Below are positions 54,541 to 64,000 of a DNA stretch of 64,000 bases, one piece after another. Each line of letters begins with the position of its first letter. The stretch's first letter is position 1. The notes beneath the pieces were generated by a model. It saw only the letters and a list, made by a program, of their open reading frames with translations, was not told where the DNA came from and did not search any database. The translations under genes were made by a program, and so were the position numbers. This stretch comes from Halocaridina rubra (taxonomy: Eukaryota; Arthropoda; Malacostraca; Decapoda; Atyidae), in assembly GCA_037179515.1 (NCBI GenBank), contig JAXCGZ010002357.1, forward strand, positions 1-64,000, read 5' to 3'.

Positions 54541-55050
54541 AAAGACGTTGTGATGGAAAGGGCAAACCCACTCATCAGACAGGCACTTGATAAGGAGAAG
54601 ACAGTGGTAATCTCAGGCATAAGTGAATCCCAGGAGCCAACATGGCAGGGGAGACTTGAAGAAAATAAAGCTAGGGTTGTAGACCTGATAAGAAAGCTTG
54701 GAGTAGTATGTGGTCCTGAGGATATTGTAAACATACACCAACTAGGTAAATATTCCAGGGAAGGAAAGCCGAGACCAACAAAAGTAACCTTTGAGAGAGG
54801 GGAGACATGTAGGGAAATATTGTTGAGAAAAAAAAGTCTAAAAGACCTTCAAGAATGCAAAGAAGTGTTCATTAGACGATACAGAACACAGGAAGAGATG
54901 GGAAAGATCAAAAACTTGTTGCAAGAGGCAAGAAGGTTAAATGATGAAAGAAATGAGGAAGAGAAAAAAAATTTTCGTTACGGAATACTTCCAGACAAAG
55001 GGGAGATAAAGAAGATAATGACAGAAGATCAGGGGATGGGGCCTCATTAA
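54517..55050 (+). pseudogene. CR1-like ORF1, C-terminal half (copy b)
   Basis: 5'-truncated ORF1 starting at the foldback; the in-frame Met at 54373 belongs to the previous copy. It reads MERANPLIRQALDKEKTVVI, SGISESQEPTWQGRLEENKA, VCGPEDIVNIHQLGKYSREG and on to KKNFRYGILPDKGEIKKIMT and a stop at 55050. Unlike copy d, the A-run in 'gttgag-A8-gtc' keeps the frame, so this copy shows the normal ORF1 C-terminus. ORF1 ends just ahead of, and in the +1 frame relative to, ORF2. Confidence 0.9.
54969..54975 (+). promoter_or_regulatory. Candidate -1 ribosomal frameshift heptamer (A AAT TTT), copy b
   Basis: In the ORF1 frame the codons are AAA AAT TTT, i.e. the X XXY YYZ pattern. A -1 slip here enters the ORF2 frame, which is open for 26 codons to 55053 and on through the endonuclease. 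The same heptamer in the same frame lies at 60860-60866. No clear downstream pseudoknot was identified by eye. Confidence 0.5.
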
Positions 55051-55052
55051 GA

Positions 55053-57876
55053 TTGTTATACACAAATGCTGATGGATTAGCTGGTAAGGCAGTAGAATTA
55101 AAAGATAGGATTCACAACAGTAAGGCAGATATAGTAGCAATTACAGAGACTAAGTTGAGTGAGGACATAAACAGTGTCACAGTTTTTCCTAAGGGCTTCA
55201 GAATACTAAGGGTCGAAAGATCTGAGAGGACTGGTGGAGGGATAGCACTGCTCATAAGTGAGAGGATTCAAGCTGAAGAGATAAACTTGGCTATAGAAAG
55301 TGAGTTCAGGGAATTTCTTGTTGCTCGCATAAATACTGGGTCAGAGAGCATTATAATAACTGTTGTATACAACCCACCAAGGAACCAAAATAGGCTTGAA
55401 ATTTATGAGGAAAGTCATATAGGTACGATTGAAGTCATAAACTCAGTTGTTAACATGGCGCGGGAGAAAAAATGTAGGATTTTGATTATGGGAGACTTTA
55501 ATCATAAAGAGATAGATTGGATAAATCTTGACCCACACAGTGGTGAGGACTCCTTTGGGGCAAGATTCCTAGATTGCGTACAAGGGAATTTCCTACACCA
55601 ACATGTAATGGAACCAACAAGAGCCAGGGGTGGGGATGAGCCATCACTACTTGATCTAGTGTTCACAGATAATGTGTTGGATATTGAAAATATTGAGTAT
55701 GAACCACCAAATTGGAAAGAGTGACCACTGTGTGTTGTTGATGGAGTATATCATTGAAGACATTCTTCCTGAGAGTAGAGGCACTGAGGACATGAGGAGG
55801 AACTATCAGAAAGGAGATTACATCAAAATGAATGAGCTTTTTGCAGTTATTGACTGGAGAACCTTATTTTACAACAAATCTGTACAAGAAATGTATGACA
55901 TCTTTTGTGAGAAATATGGGAAGATAGTAGATTGCTGCATACCTGTCACCAAAGTAGGTGTAATTCATGCCAGAGAGAAATGGTTCGATAATGGGTGTAA
56001 AAGAGCTAAGGAGTGGAGAGACAAATGCTGGAAAAGGTATAGGAGGAGAAAAAACATAAATGCCTGGCAAACCTACAAAAGAGCAAGAAATGACTACCTA
56101 AGTAAAAGGAGAGAGGCAGAGAAAGATTATGAGAGGGACATCACCAGGAAGGCTAAAGAAAATCCCAAGCTTTTCCACAGCTTTATCAGAGGAAAACTGA
56201 AGGTAAAAGAACAGGTTTTAAGGCTAAAGAGAGCGGATGGAAGCATCACTGAGACGGACGAAGAGATCTGCAAAGAATTGAACAAGGAGTTTCAGTCAGT
56301 ATTTACAGTAGAAAATACCCCACCCCCTCAGATTGCAGTGATAGAAGCTCAAGGGCCGGTATTAGAGAACATCAACCTTACAGCCACAGAGGTATGCAAG
56401 GCGCTGATGGATTTAGATGTTCATAAAGCTACAGGTCCTGATGACATATCCCCTCATGTGCTTAAAAAATGCGCAAACACAATATCAGTGGCATTAAGTA
56501 TCATATTTAAGGAGTCATTGGAGTCGGGGGAGATTCCAAGATGCTGGAAACAAGCAAATGTGATACCTATCTTCAAAAAGGGAAGGAGGGATACGGCTCT
56601 GAACTATAGACCAGTTTCCTTGACCAGCATAGTTTGCAAACTTATGGAGAAACTACTAAGGAAACATATCTCTCTTCACTTGGAATCCTTCAACTTTTTG
56701 TCAGTGAGGCAACATGGCTTCAGAGAAGGAAGATCAACAGTAACAAACTTATTAGAATTTTATGATGAGGTAAGCCAAATCTTACAGGAAAGAGAGGGTT
56801 GGGCAGATTGCATATTCCTAGACTTCCAGAAAGCGTTTGACACTGTTCCACATGGGAGACTTATTAGGAAGCTGCAATCAATGGCTAGAATAGGTGGAAA
56901 TGTCTTGGAATGGATAAAAACTTACTTAGAAGGAAGGGAACAGAGGGTTAGAGTAAGACACTCAATGTCTGAATGGAGAAGAGTTAGTAGTGGAGTTCCA
57001 CAGGGTTCAGTTTTAGGGCCACTTTTGTTCCTTGTATATGTAAATGACCTACCAGAGTCTGTAAATTCATTCATGAATATGTTTGCAGATGATGCAAAGA
57101 TTGTGAAGAAAGTAAAAAACGAGAACAATGGTAGAGAACTTCAGGAGGATCTAAATAATCTGCATGAGTGGTCAGAAAAGTGGCTAATGAAATTCAATAC
57201 CTCAAAATGTAAGGTAATGAGAATGGGTACAAGTGCAAGAAGGCCCAAGCTTGACTACTCGGTGGCTGGAGTACAGCTTCAGGAGACAGAAAATGAGAGA
57301 GATCTAGGAGTAAATATATTGGCAGATTTGTCTCCAGAAATACATATAAATGGCGTAGTAAGGGCAGCATATGCATTCTTATCAAATGTAAGGGTAGCCT
57401 TCAGGCACATGGACAAGGAAATGTTCAGAAATATTTATGTAACCTATGTGAGGCCAAAACTCGAATATGCAGCCCCCTTTTGGAATCCGCACTTGAAAAA
57501 GCACATAGCTAAGCTTGAAAAAGTTCAAAGACATGCCACGAAACTGGTGCCAGAAATACGCAATCTCGGTTATGATGAGAGGCTGAGGGAATTAGACTTG
57601 CCATCACTCGAAGCTAGAAGAGTAAGGGGGGATATGGTGACAGTCTTTAAATTCCTTCATGGTTATGATAGAGTGGATAGGGATCGATATTTCGATATGG
57701 CTGGCTCTAGAACTAGAGGTCATAGTTTGAAGCTTCGGAAGAAAACTTGTTTGCAGGATGTAAGGAAATACTTTTTCAGTGTAAGAGTAGTTGATAATTG
57801 GAATTCGCTAAGCGAGGAGGTAGTTAATGCTACCTCAATCCATAGTTTTAAGGACAGGTATGATAAGTATCACTAA
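55053..57876 (+). pseudogene. CR1-like ORF2 (endonuclease-reverse transcriptase), copy b, one frameshift
   Basis: Nearly complete ORF2. Endonuclease (to 55724): LLYTNADGLAGK, AITETKLSEDINSVTV, TGGGIALLISER, TVVYNPPRNQNR, ILIMGDFNHKEIDW, SLLDLVFTDN. An extra A near 55711 (AAATT against AATT in copy d) shifts the frame just before GKSDHCVLL, part of the active-site SDH motif. The frame from 55672 continues intact to 57876: RT motifs [44 protein letters not shown], then thumb (KFNTSKCKVMRMGTSARRP) and the C-terminal domain ending SIHSFKDRYDKYH. Apart from that single base all domains are whole. No AUG precedes the endonuclease. Confidence 0.93.
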
Positions 57877-57901
57877 GTCTAAAAATGGAACCGATCAGGA
57901 G

Positions 57902-57934
57902 ACGGGAAGATACGAGCTTTGGGCTCTTTCCCGT
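57902..57934 (+). promoter_or_regulatory. Conserved 3' UTR hairpin, copy b
   Basis: Outer stem ACGGGAA/TTCCCGT and inner stem GAGC/GCTC with loop TTTGG; see the copy at 63787-63819. It ends about 30 bases before the (CA)n tail. Confidence 0.7.
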
Positions 57935-57964
57935 AAACACAATTAGGTAATCACAATTAGGTAA

Positions 57965-57965
<1 letters not shown>

Positions 57966-58003
<38 letters not shown>
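57966..58003. repeat. (CA)n junction, copy b to copy c
   Basis: About 19 CA units follow a doubled 'aattaggtaatcac' and lead into 'cagagtctgtaaattc', a point inside the RT gene of the next, 5'-truncated copy (compare 57052). Microhomology 'acc' or 'ca' at the joint. Confidence 0.95.
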
Positions 58004-58005
<2 letters not shown>

Positions 58006-58901
58006 AGAGTCTGTAAATTCATTCATGAATATGTTTGCAGATGATGCAAAGATTGTGAAGAAAGTAAAAAACGAGAACAATGGTAGAGAACTTCAGGAGG
58101 ATCTAAATAATCTGCATGAGTGGTCAGAAAAGTGGCTAATGAAATTCAGTTCTTCAAAATGTAAGATAATGAGAATGGGTACAAGTGCAAGAAGGCCCAA
58201 GCTTGACTACTCGGTGGCTGGAGTACAACTTCAAGAGACAGAAAATGAGAGAGATCTAGGAGTAAACATGCTGGCAGATTTGTCTCCAGAAATACATATA
58301 AATGGCATAAAAAGGGCAGCATATGCATTCTTATCAAATGTAAGGGTAGCCTTCAGGCACATGGACAAGGAAATGTTCAGAAATATTTATGTAACCTATG
58401 TGAGGCCAAAACTCGAATATGCAGCCCCCTTGTGGAATCCGCACTTGAAAAAGCACATAGCTAAGCTTGAAAAAGTTCAAAGACATGCCACGAAACTGGT
58501 GCCAGAAATACGCAATCTCAGTTATGATGAGAGGCTGAGGGAATTAGACTTACCATCACTCGAAGCTAGAAGAGTGAGGGGGGATATGGTGAGAGTCTTT
58601 AAATTCCTTCATGGTTATGATAGAGTGGATAGGGATCGATATTTTGATATGGCTGGCTCTAGAACTAGAGGTCATAGTTTGAAGCTTCGTAAGAAAACTT
58701 GTTTGCAGGATGTAAGGAAATACTTTTTCAGTGTAAGAGTAGTTGATAATTGGAATTCGCTAAGCGAGGAGGTAGTTAATGCTATCTCAATCCATAGTTT
58801 TAAGGACAGGTATGATAAGTATGACTAAGTATAAAATGGAACCGATCAGGAGACGGGAAGATACGAGCTTTGGGCTCTTTCCCGTAAACACAATTAGGTA
58901 A

Positions 58902-58902
<1 letters not shown>
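58004..58902 (+). pseudogene. CR1-like LINE copy c, 5'-truncated (RT C-terminal part)
   Basis: Begins just before the FADD motif (MFADDAKIVKKVKNENNGRE at 58025) and is open for 267 codons to 58828: thumb, C-terminal domain, ending SIHSFKDRYDKYD. It has a complete 3' UTR with hairpin at 58853-58885. Without palm and endonuclease it cannot work. It differs from copies b and d at only scattered positions by eye, so it is young. Confidence 0.95.

Positions 58903-58959
<57 letters not shown>
58903..58959. repeat. (CA)n junction, copy c to full-length copy d
   Basis: 57 bp of pure CA ends directly at 'cggaactgctcctctt', the first bases of the complete element. Confidence 0.96.
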
Positions 58960-58963
<4 letters not shown>

Positions 58964-59860
58964 CTGCTCCTCTTAAATTTTTACTTGTGTTTTCGAGTGA
59001 CTAAGTGCTTAGTGGAAAACTTTACCATAATTTCCCTAAATCTGAAATCCTGCAGAGTATTGTGAGTACAAAACTTATATTTGTTGTATGACGAGACTGT
59101 CCAAAATATTAAAGGAAAAAAATTGAGAACATTTTCGTGAGGGGAGAGAGAAGCTGCTGTCCAGTTCTGCCTTGAAGGAAATTTAGAAGAGTTGCCAGAG
59201 GTGAAGCCATCACATCACATTACCTAATTTTCTGTGTAAACTGGGGAAAGCTCTTAAGCCGTTTACCTGATCCTGTGGTTCCATATATTGTTAAAATCAG
59301 TATCCTTCCCATTTATATTAACTTGTTAGTTAGTTTGATACACGAAATAATTGAATAATTAAAAAAAAAAATACCAAATATCCACCTGTCAACAGTACTG
59401 AGTTAAGTTGCCAAGTAGTACAGCTGTCTTATTTTCTTCATTTTTTTTGCTTTTCTTTTAGCTTTCTCTTTTACTATTTTTTTTTATTTTGTATATATAT
59501 TGAGTTAAATGTAAAGTCTAATCCTGTGATAACATATCTTGGTTAGCAAGTGAGTTTATCGGTTAGGAAGAATATATAGCAGAAACAGGTGGGTGCCACC
59601 TCAGGCACAAATTCGAATTTTCCTTCAGGTTTGACTTTTGTTTTGTTGCATTTTTTTTCTTTTTCTTTTTATCCTTAAATTACCATGGTCAAGTTTTTAA
59701 GTTAAGATGTGAGTTACCAGAAAAGAGATAAACTGAGTCACTAAACAGCACTTATATGGAGATATAAAAATTCTGTGTGAAGCTTAATTAAAAGTTTTTC
59801 TCTTATTTTTTTCCTCTTTCTCGTCTTCTTTCTATATTCTGTGAGAGGGAGAACATAAAA
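58960..59860 (+). promoter_or_regulatory. CR1-like 5' UTR
   Basis: Non-coding leader of about 900 bp, with several T-rich runs (59430-59490, 59645-59670, 59795-59835) and no long frame. Non-LTR elements normally carry an internal promoter here; no specific core motif was identified. Confidence 0.75.
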
Positions 59861-60766
59861 ATGACGCCATCTCTGTCCCAAACCTCTCCCATCCATGGGT
59901 CGGTAGGAGGGGTAGCCAGTAGAAGACTTAAACAGAAAATCAAGAATTTAGAGGTAATGGTTATAAGCCTTGATGATAAAATTCGGAATATGGATGGAGA
60001 AATGAAAGAGAATGAAACACTCAGAGAGCAAATAAGATCTTTGGAGGAAGCAAATAAAGCACAAGGGCAGGAGAGAAAGGAACTAGAAAAAAGAATAAAG
60101 AAGCTGGAAGGGGAAAAGAGTCAACTAGAATCTAGAATTTCTAAACAAGAAGATAAAAACAAACAGCTGAATGACAATCTAAAGGAATTAGATGTTAGTT
60201 CACTGCTCTCTTCTGAGAGAGACGAGATTTCTGCTTGGAATGTCCAGATTAAGGAAAACATTGAACAGTTCAGAAAAGAGTTCCAGGAGCTGAATATGGA
60301 AAATGATGCCATGAAAACTTCCTTTGCTGATGCACTAAAGGGGAATGTGGCAGTAAAAGAGGCTGTAAAGGTGGTGGCACTGGAAAACATACAAACAGTT
60401 GACTATAAAGAGACAGTAATTGAAAAAATTAAAGACGTTGTGATGGAAAGGGCAAACCCACTCTTCAGACAGGCACTTGATAAGGAGAAGACAGTGGTAA
60501 TCTCAGGCATAAGCGAATCCCAGGAGACAACATGGCAGGGGAGACTTGAAGAAAATAAAGCTAGGGTTGTAGACCTGATAGGAAAGCTTGGAGTAGTTTG
60601 TGGTCCTGAGGATATTGTAAACATACACCAACTAGGTAAATATTCCAGGGAAGGAAAGCCGAGACCAACAAAAGTAACCTTTGAGAGAGGGGAAACATGT
60701 AGGGAAATATTGTTGAGAAAAAAAAAGTCTAAAAGACCTTCAAGAATTCAAAGAAGTGTTCATTAG
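59861..60766 (+). pseudogene. CR1-like ORF1 (copy d), frameshifted near its end
   Basis: Start ATG 59861 follows the leader 'gaacataaaa'. Residues 20-110 are a Glu/Lys-rich coiled coil (KNLEVMVISLDDKI, LREQIRSLEEANKAQGQERK, EKRIKKLEGEKSQLES). Residues 150-290 carry KTSFADALKGNVAVKEAVKV and the RRM-like core TVVISGISESQETTW ... PEDIVNIHQLGKYSR ... RPTKVTFERGETCREI. This fits ORF1 proteins that trimerise and bind RNA. Nine A's at 60719-60726, where copy b has eight, throw the frame to a stop at 60764; the normal C-terminal tail continues in another frame (60756-60941). The A-run makes an assembly error possible. Confidence 0.93.
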
Positions 60767-60941
60767 ACGATACAGAACACAGGAAGAGATGGGAAAGATC
60801 AAAAACTTGTTGCAAGAGGCAAGAAGGTTAAATGATGAAAGAAATGAAGAACAAAAGAAAAATTTTCGTTTCAGAGTTCTTCCAGACAAAGGGGAGATAA
60901 AGAAGATAATGACGGAAGATCAGGGGATGGGGCCTCATTAA
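60756..60941 (+). pseudogene. CR1-like ORF1 C-terminal tail (copy d)
   Basis: Displaced by the A-run change: FIRRYRTQEEMGKIKNLLQE, ARRLNDERNEEQKKNFRFRV, ending in the QGMGPH stop. It contains the heptamer at 60860-60866. The stop at 60939-60941 is two bases ahead of the first ORF2 residues recognised as endonuclease. Confidence 0.88.
60860..60866 (+). promoter_or_regulatory. Candidate -1 ribosomal frameshift heptamer (A AAT TTT), copy d
   Basis: Same heptamer and same codon phase as 54969-54975, again exactly 78 bases before the ORF2 reference point (60944), although the bases upstream differ between the copies. Confidence 0.5.
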
Positions 60942-60943
60942 GA

Positions 60944-63762
60944 TTGTTATACACAAATGCTGATGGATTAGCTGGTAAGGCAGTAGAATTAAAAGATAGT
61001 TTTCACGACAGTAAGGCAGATATAGTTGCAATTACAGAGACTAAGTTGAGTGAGGACATAAACAGTGTCACAGTTTTTCCTAAAGGCTTCAGAATACTAA
61101 GGGTTGAAAGATCTGAGAGGACTGGTGGAGGGATAGCACTGCTCATAAGTGAAAGGATTCAAGTTGAAGAAATAAACTTGGCTATAGAAAGTGAGTTCAA
61201 GGAATTTCTTGTTGCTCGCATAAATACTGGGTCAGAGAGCATTATAATAACTGTTGTATACAACCCACCAAGGAACCAAAATAGGCTTGAAGTTTATGAG
61301 GAAAGTCATATAGGTACTATTGAAGTCATAAACTCAGTTGTTAACATGGCACGGGAAAAAAAATGTAGGATTTTGATTATGGGAGACTTTAATCATAAAG
61401 AGATAGATTGGATAAATCTTGACCCACATAGTGGTGAGGACTCATTCGGGGCAAGATTCCTAGATTGCGTACAAGGGAATTTCCTACACCAACATGTAAT
61501 GGAACCAACAAGGGCCAGGGGTGGGGATGAGCCATCACTACTTGATCTAGTGTTCACAGATAATGTGTTGGATATTGAAAAAATTGAGTATGAACCACCA
61601 ATTGGAAAGAGTGACCACTGTGTGTTGTTGATGAAGTATATCATTGAAGACATTCTTCCTGAGAGTAGAGGCACTGAGGACATGAGGAGGAACTATCGGA
61701 AAGGAGATTACATCAAAATGAATGAGCTTTTTGCAGTTATTGACTGGAGAACCTTATTTTACAACAAATCTGTACAAGAAATGTATGACATCTTTTGTGA
61801 GAAATATGGGAAGATAGTAGATTGCTGCATACCTGTCACCAAAGTAGGTGTAATTCATGCCAGAGAGAAATGGTTCGATAATGGGTGTAAAAGAGCTTAG
61901 GAGTGGAGAGACAAATGCTGGAAAAGGTATAGGAGGAGAAAAAACATAAATGCCTGGCAAACCTAGAGCAAGAAATGACTACCTAAGTAAAAGGAGAGAG
62001 GCAGAGAGAGACTATGAGAGGGACATCACCAGGAAGGCTAAAGAAAATCCCAAGCTTTTCCACAGCTTTATCAGAGGAAAACTGAAGGTAAAAGAACAGG
62101 TTTTAAGGCTAAAGAGAGCGGATGGAAGCATCACTGAGACGGATGAAGAGATCTGCAAAGAATTGAACAAGGAGTTTCAGTCAGTATTTACAGTAGAAAA
62201 TACCCCACCCCCTCAGACTGCAGTGATAGAAGCTCAAGGGCCGGTATTAGAGAACATCAACCTTACAGCCACAGAGGTATGCAAAGCGCTGATGGATTTA
62301 GATGTTCATAAAGCTACAGGTCCTGATGACATATCCCCTCATGTGCTTAAAAAATGCGCAAACACAATATCAGTGGCACTAAGTATCATATTTAAGGAGT
62401 CACTGGAGTCGGGGGAGATTCCAAGATGCTGGAAACAAGCAAATGTGATACCTATCTTCAAAAAGGGAAGGAGGGATACGGCTCTGAACTATAGACCAGT
62501 TTCCTTGACCAGCATAGTTTGCAAAGTTATGGAGAAACTACTAAGGAAACATATCTCTCTTCACTTGCAATCCTTCAACTTTTTGTCAGTGAGGCAACAT
62601 GGCTTCAGAGAAGGTAGATCAACAGTAACAAACTTATTAGAATTTTATGATGAGGTAAGCCAAATCTTACAGGAAAGAGAGGGCTGGGCAGATTGCATAT
62701 TCCTAGACTTCCAGAAAGCGTTTGACACTGTTCCACATGGGAGACTTATTAGGAAGCTGCAATCAATGGCTAGAATAGGTGGAAATGTTTTGGAATGGAT
62801 AAAAACTTACTTAGAAGGAAGGGAACAGAGGGTTAGAGTAAGACACTCAGTGTCTGAATGGAGAAGAGTTAGTAGTGGAGTTCCACAGGGTTCAGTTTTA
62901 GGGCCACTTTTGTTCCTTGTATATGTAAATGACCTACCAGAGTCTGTAAATTCATTCATGAATATGTTTGCAGATGATGCAAAGATTGTGAAGAAAGTAA
63001 AAAACGAGAACAATGGTAGAGAACTTCAGGAGGATCTAAATAATCTGCATGAGTGGTCAGAAAAGTGGCTAATGAAATTCAATACTTCAAAATGTAAGGT
63101 AATGAGAATGGGTACAAGTGCAAGAAGGCCCAAGCTTGACTACTCGGTGGCTGGAGTACAACTTCAAGAGACAGAAAATGAGAGCGATCTAGGAGTAAAC
63201 ATACTGGCAGATTTGTCTCCAGAAATACATATAAATGGCATAGTAAGGGCAGCATATGCATTCTTATCAAATGTAAGGGTAGCCTTCAGGCACATGGACA
63301 AGGAAATGTTCAGAAATATTTATGTAACCTATGTGAGGCCAAAACTCGAATATGCAGCCCCCTTTTGGAATCCGCACTTGAAAAAGCACATAGCTAAGCT
63401 TGAAAAAGTTCAAAGACATGCCACGAAACTGGTGCCAGAAATACGCAATCTCAGTTATGATGAGAGGCTGAGGGAATTAGACTTACCATCACTCGAAGCT
63501 AGAAGAGTGAGGGGGGGATATGGTGAGAGTCTTTAAATTCCTTCATGGTTATGATAGAGTGGATAGGGATCGATATTTTGATATGGCTGGCTCTAGAACT
63601 AGAGGTCATAGTTTGAAGCTTCGTAAGAAAACTTGTTTGCAGGATGTAAGGAAATACTTTTTCAGTGTAAGAGTAGTTGATAATTGGAATTCGCTAAGCG
63701 AGGAGGTAGTTAATGCTATCTCAATCCATAGTTTTAAGGACAGGTATGATAAGTATGACTAA
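60944..63762 (+). pseudogene. CR1-like ORF2 (endonuclease-reverse transcriptase), copy d, broken
   Basis: 60944-61900 carries a complete endonuclease: YTNADGL, AITETKLSED, GGGIALLISER, MGDFNHKEIDW, LLDLVFTDN, GKSDHCVLL. The AAG to TAG-type change at 61898-61900 gives a stop where copy b reads KRAKEWRDK. A 5 bp deletion near 61965 shifts frame. 61950-63536 holds the linker, RT palm ([33 protein letters not shown]) and thumb. A G7 run at 63511-63517 (G6 in copies b and c) shifts again, and 63520-63762 finishes the C-terminal domain. First in-frame Met after the ORF1 stop lies deep in the endonuclease. Confidence 0.93.
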
Positions 63763-63786
63763 GTATAAAATGGAACCGATCAGGAG

Positions 63787-63819
63787 ACGGGAAGATACGA
63801 GCTTTGGGCTCTTTCCCGT
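63787..63819 (+). promoter_or_regulatory. Conserved 3' UTR hairpin, copy d
   Basis: Outer stem 63787-63793 (ACGGGAA) with 63813-63819 (TTCCCGT); inner stem 63799-63802 (GAGC) with 63808-63811 (GCTC); loop TTTGG. The inner stem and loop are kept in older copies (near 39520, 42130, 54465), while outer stem bases decay there. Position just before the tail fits a reverse-transcriptase recognition structure, as known for other LINE 3' ends. Confidence 0.7.
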
Positions 63820-63835
63820 AAACACAATTAGGTAA

Positions 63836-63836
<1 letters not shown>

Positions 63837-63911
<75 letters not shown>
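63837..63911. repeat. (CA)n junction, copy d to copy e
   Basis: 75 bp of pure CA, the longest CA tract here, directly followed by the 5' end of the next complete unit. Confidence 0.97.
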
Positions 63912-63915
<4 letters not shown>

Positions 63916-64000
63916 CTGCTCCTCTTAAATTTTTACTTGTGTTTTCGAGTGACTAAGTGCTTAGTGGAAAACTTTACCATAATTTCCCTAAATCTGAAAT
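63912..64000 (+). mobile_element. 5' end of a further CR1-like copy (e), cut by the window edge
   Basis: 'ggaactgctcctctt' onward repeats 58960 onward without visible difference to the last base of the window, so the head-to-tail array continues beyond 64000. Confidence 0.95.

Larger units (their letters stand above)
58960..63911 (+). mobile_element. Full-length CR1-like LINE (copy d, 4952 bp repeat period)
   Basis: Complete unit: ~900 bp 5' UTR, ORF1, ORF2, ~75 bp 3' UTR and a (CA)n tail. The next unit begins at 63912 with the same 5' sequence (at least the 88 bases visible match 58960 onward), so the element ends are defined by repetition. Coding frames carry an extra A in ORF1, a nonsense change, a 5 bp deletion and an extra G in ORF2, so this copy as assembled is not functional. 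Confidence 0.95.

Noticed and set aside
58903..63911. Direct repeats considered as a CRISPR-like or VNTR array
   Set aside because: The repeats are simple CA tracts separating LINE copies in a eukaryotic genome; no spacer logic.

Overview
The window looks like a piece of a large, repeat-rich, AT-rich invertebrate genome, most likely a decapod crustacean. The evidence is spliced animal genes with GT-AG introns, long (TA)n and (TAA)n tracts, and CR1-, Jockey-, RTE- and Tigger-type elements of the kind abundant in decapods. The decapod assignment is inference from remembered repeat families. No bacterial or viral gene, CRISPR array or rRNA was seen.

Host gene. I recognise one cellular gene, on the minus strand: tomosyn (syntaxin-binding protein 5 family), a WD40 protein that binds SNAREs. 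Nine internal exons lie between 37673 (5' side) and 18355 (3' side), with matching splice phases, and encode roughly the middle of the protein. The first exons and the C-terminal R-SNARE exons are not found here. The 18 kb below 18355 and the 26 kb above 37673 are therefore probably tomosyn introns, though flanking intergenic DNA cannot be excluded.

Layout. 1-18354: AT-rich DNA with an antisense CR1 fragment, (TA)n tracts, a diverged ~170 bp satellite invaded by Jockey-like and SINE-like pieces, and long stretches with nothing recognisable. 18355-37673: tomosyn exons and introns holding an internally deleted Tigger (20299-21465), an old CR1 copy (24290-25548), two Tigger-like MITEs sharing one terminal repeat family (30503-30817, 34291-35584), a LINE fragment and a tRNA-derived SINE. 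38560-64000: an almost solid block of retroelements, nearly all on the plus strand, antisense to tomosyn.

The retroelement block. Its core is one CR1-like LINE family, present as a same-orientation series of full and 5'-truncated copies. Neighbouring copies are joined directly through (CA)n tracts, which also form the 3' tail of the element. A complete 4952 bp unit (58960-63911) is followed at once by the start of the next. One older copy (42200-54492) is split by an L2-like LINE (44284-53152). That LINE is in turn split by an intact Ty3/gypsy LTR retrotransposon (48160-52865) with two identical 182 bp LTRs, a 5 bp target duplication (CAGTA) and an uninterrupted 1390-codon gag-pol. A RTE-like LINE and a Jockey-like 3' end fill the proximal part.

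Most notable: the (CA)n-linked CR1 array, which suggests insertion into the element's own microsatellite tail; a candidate -1 frameshift signal linking ORF1 to an ORF2 that has no usable AUG; and a conserved 3' hairpin beside the (CA)n tail.
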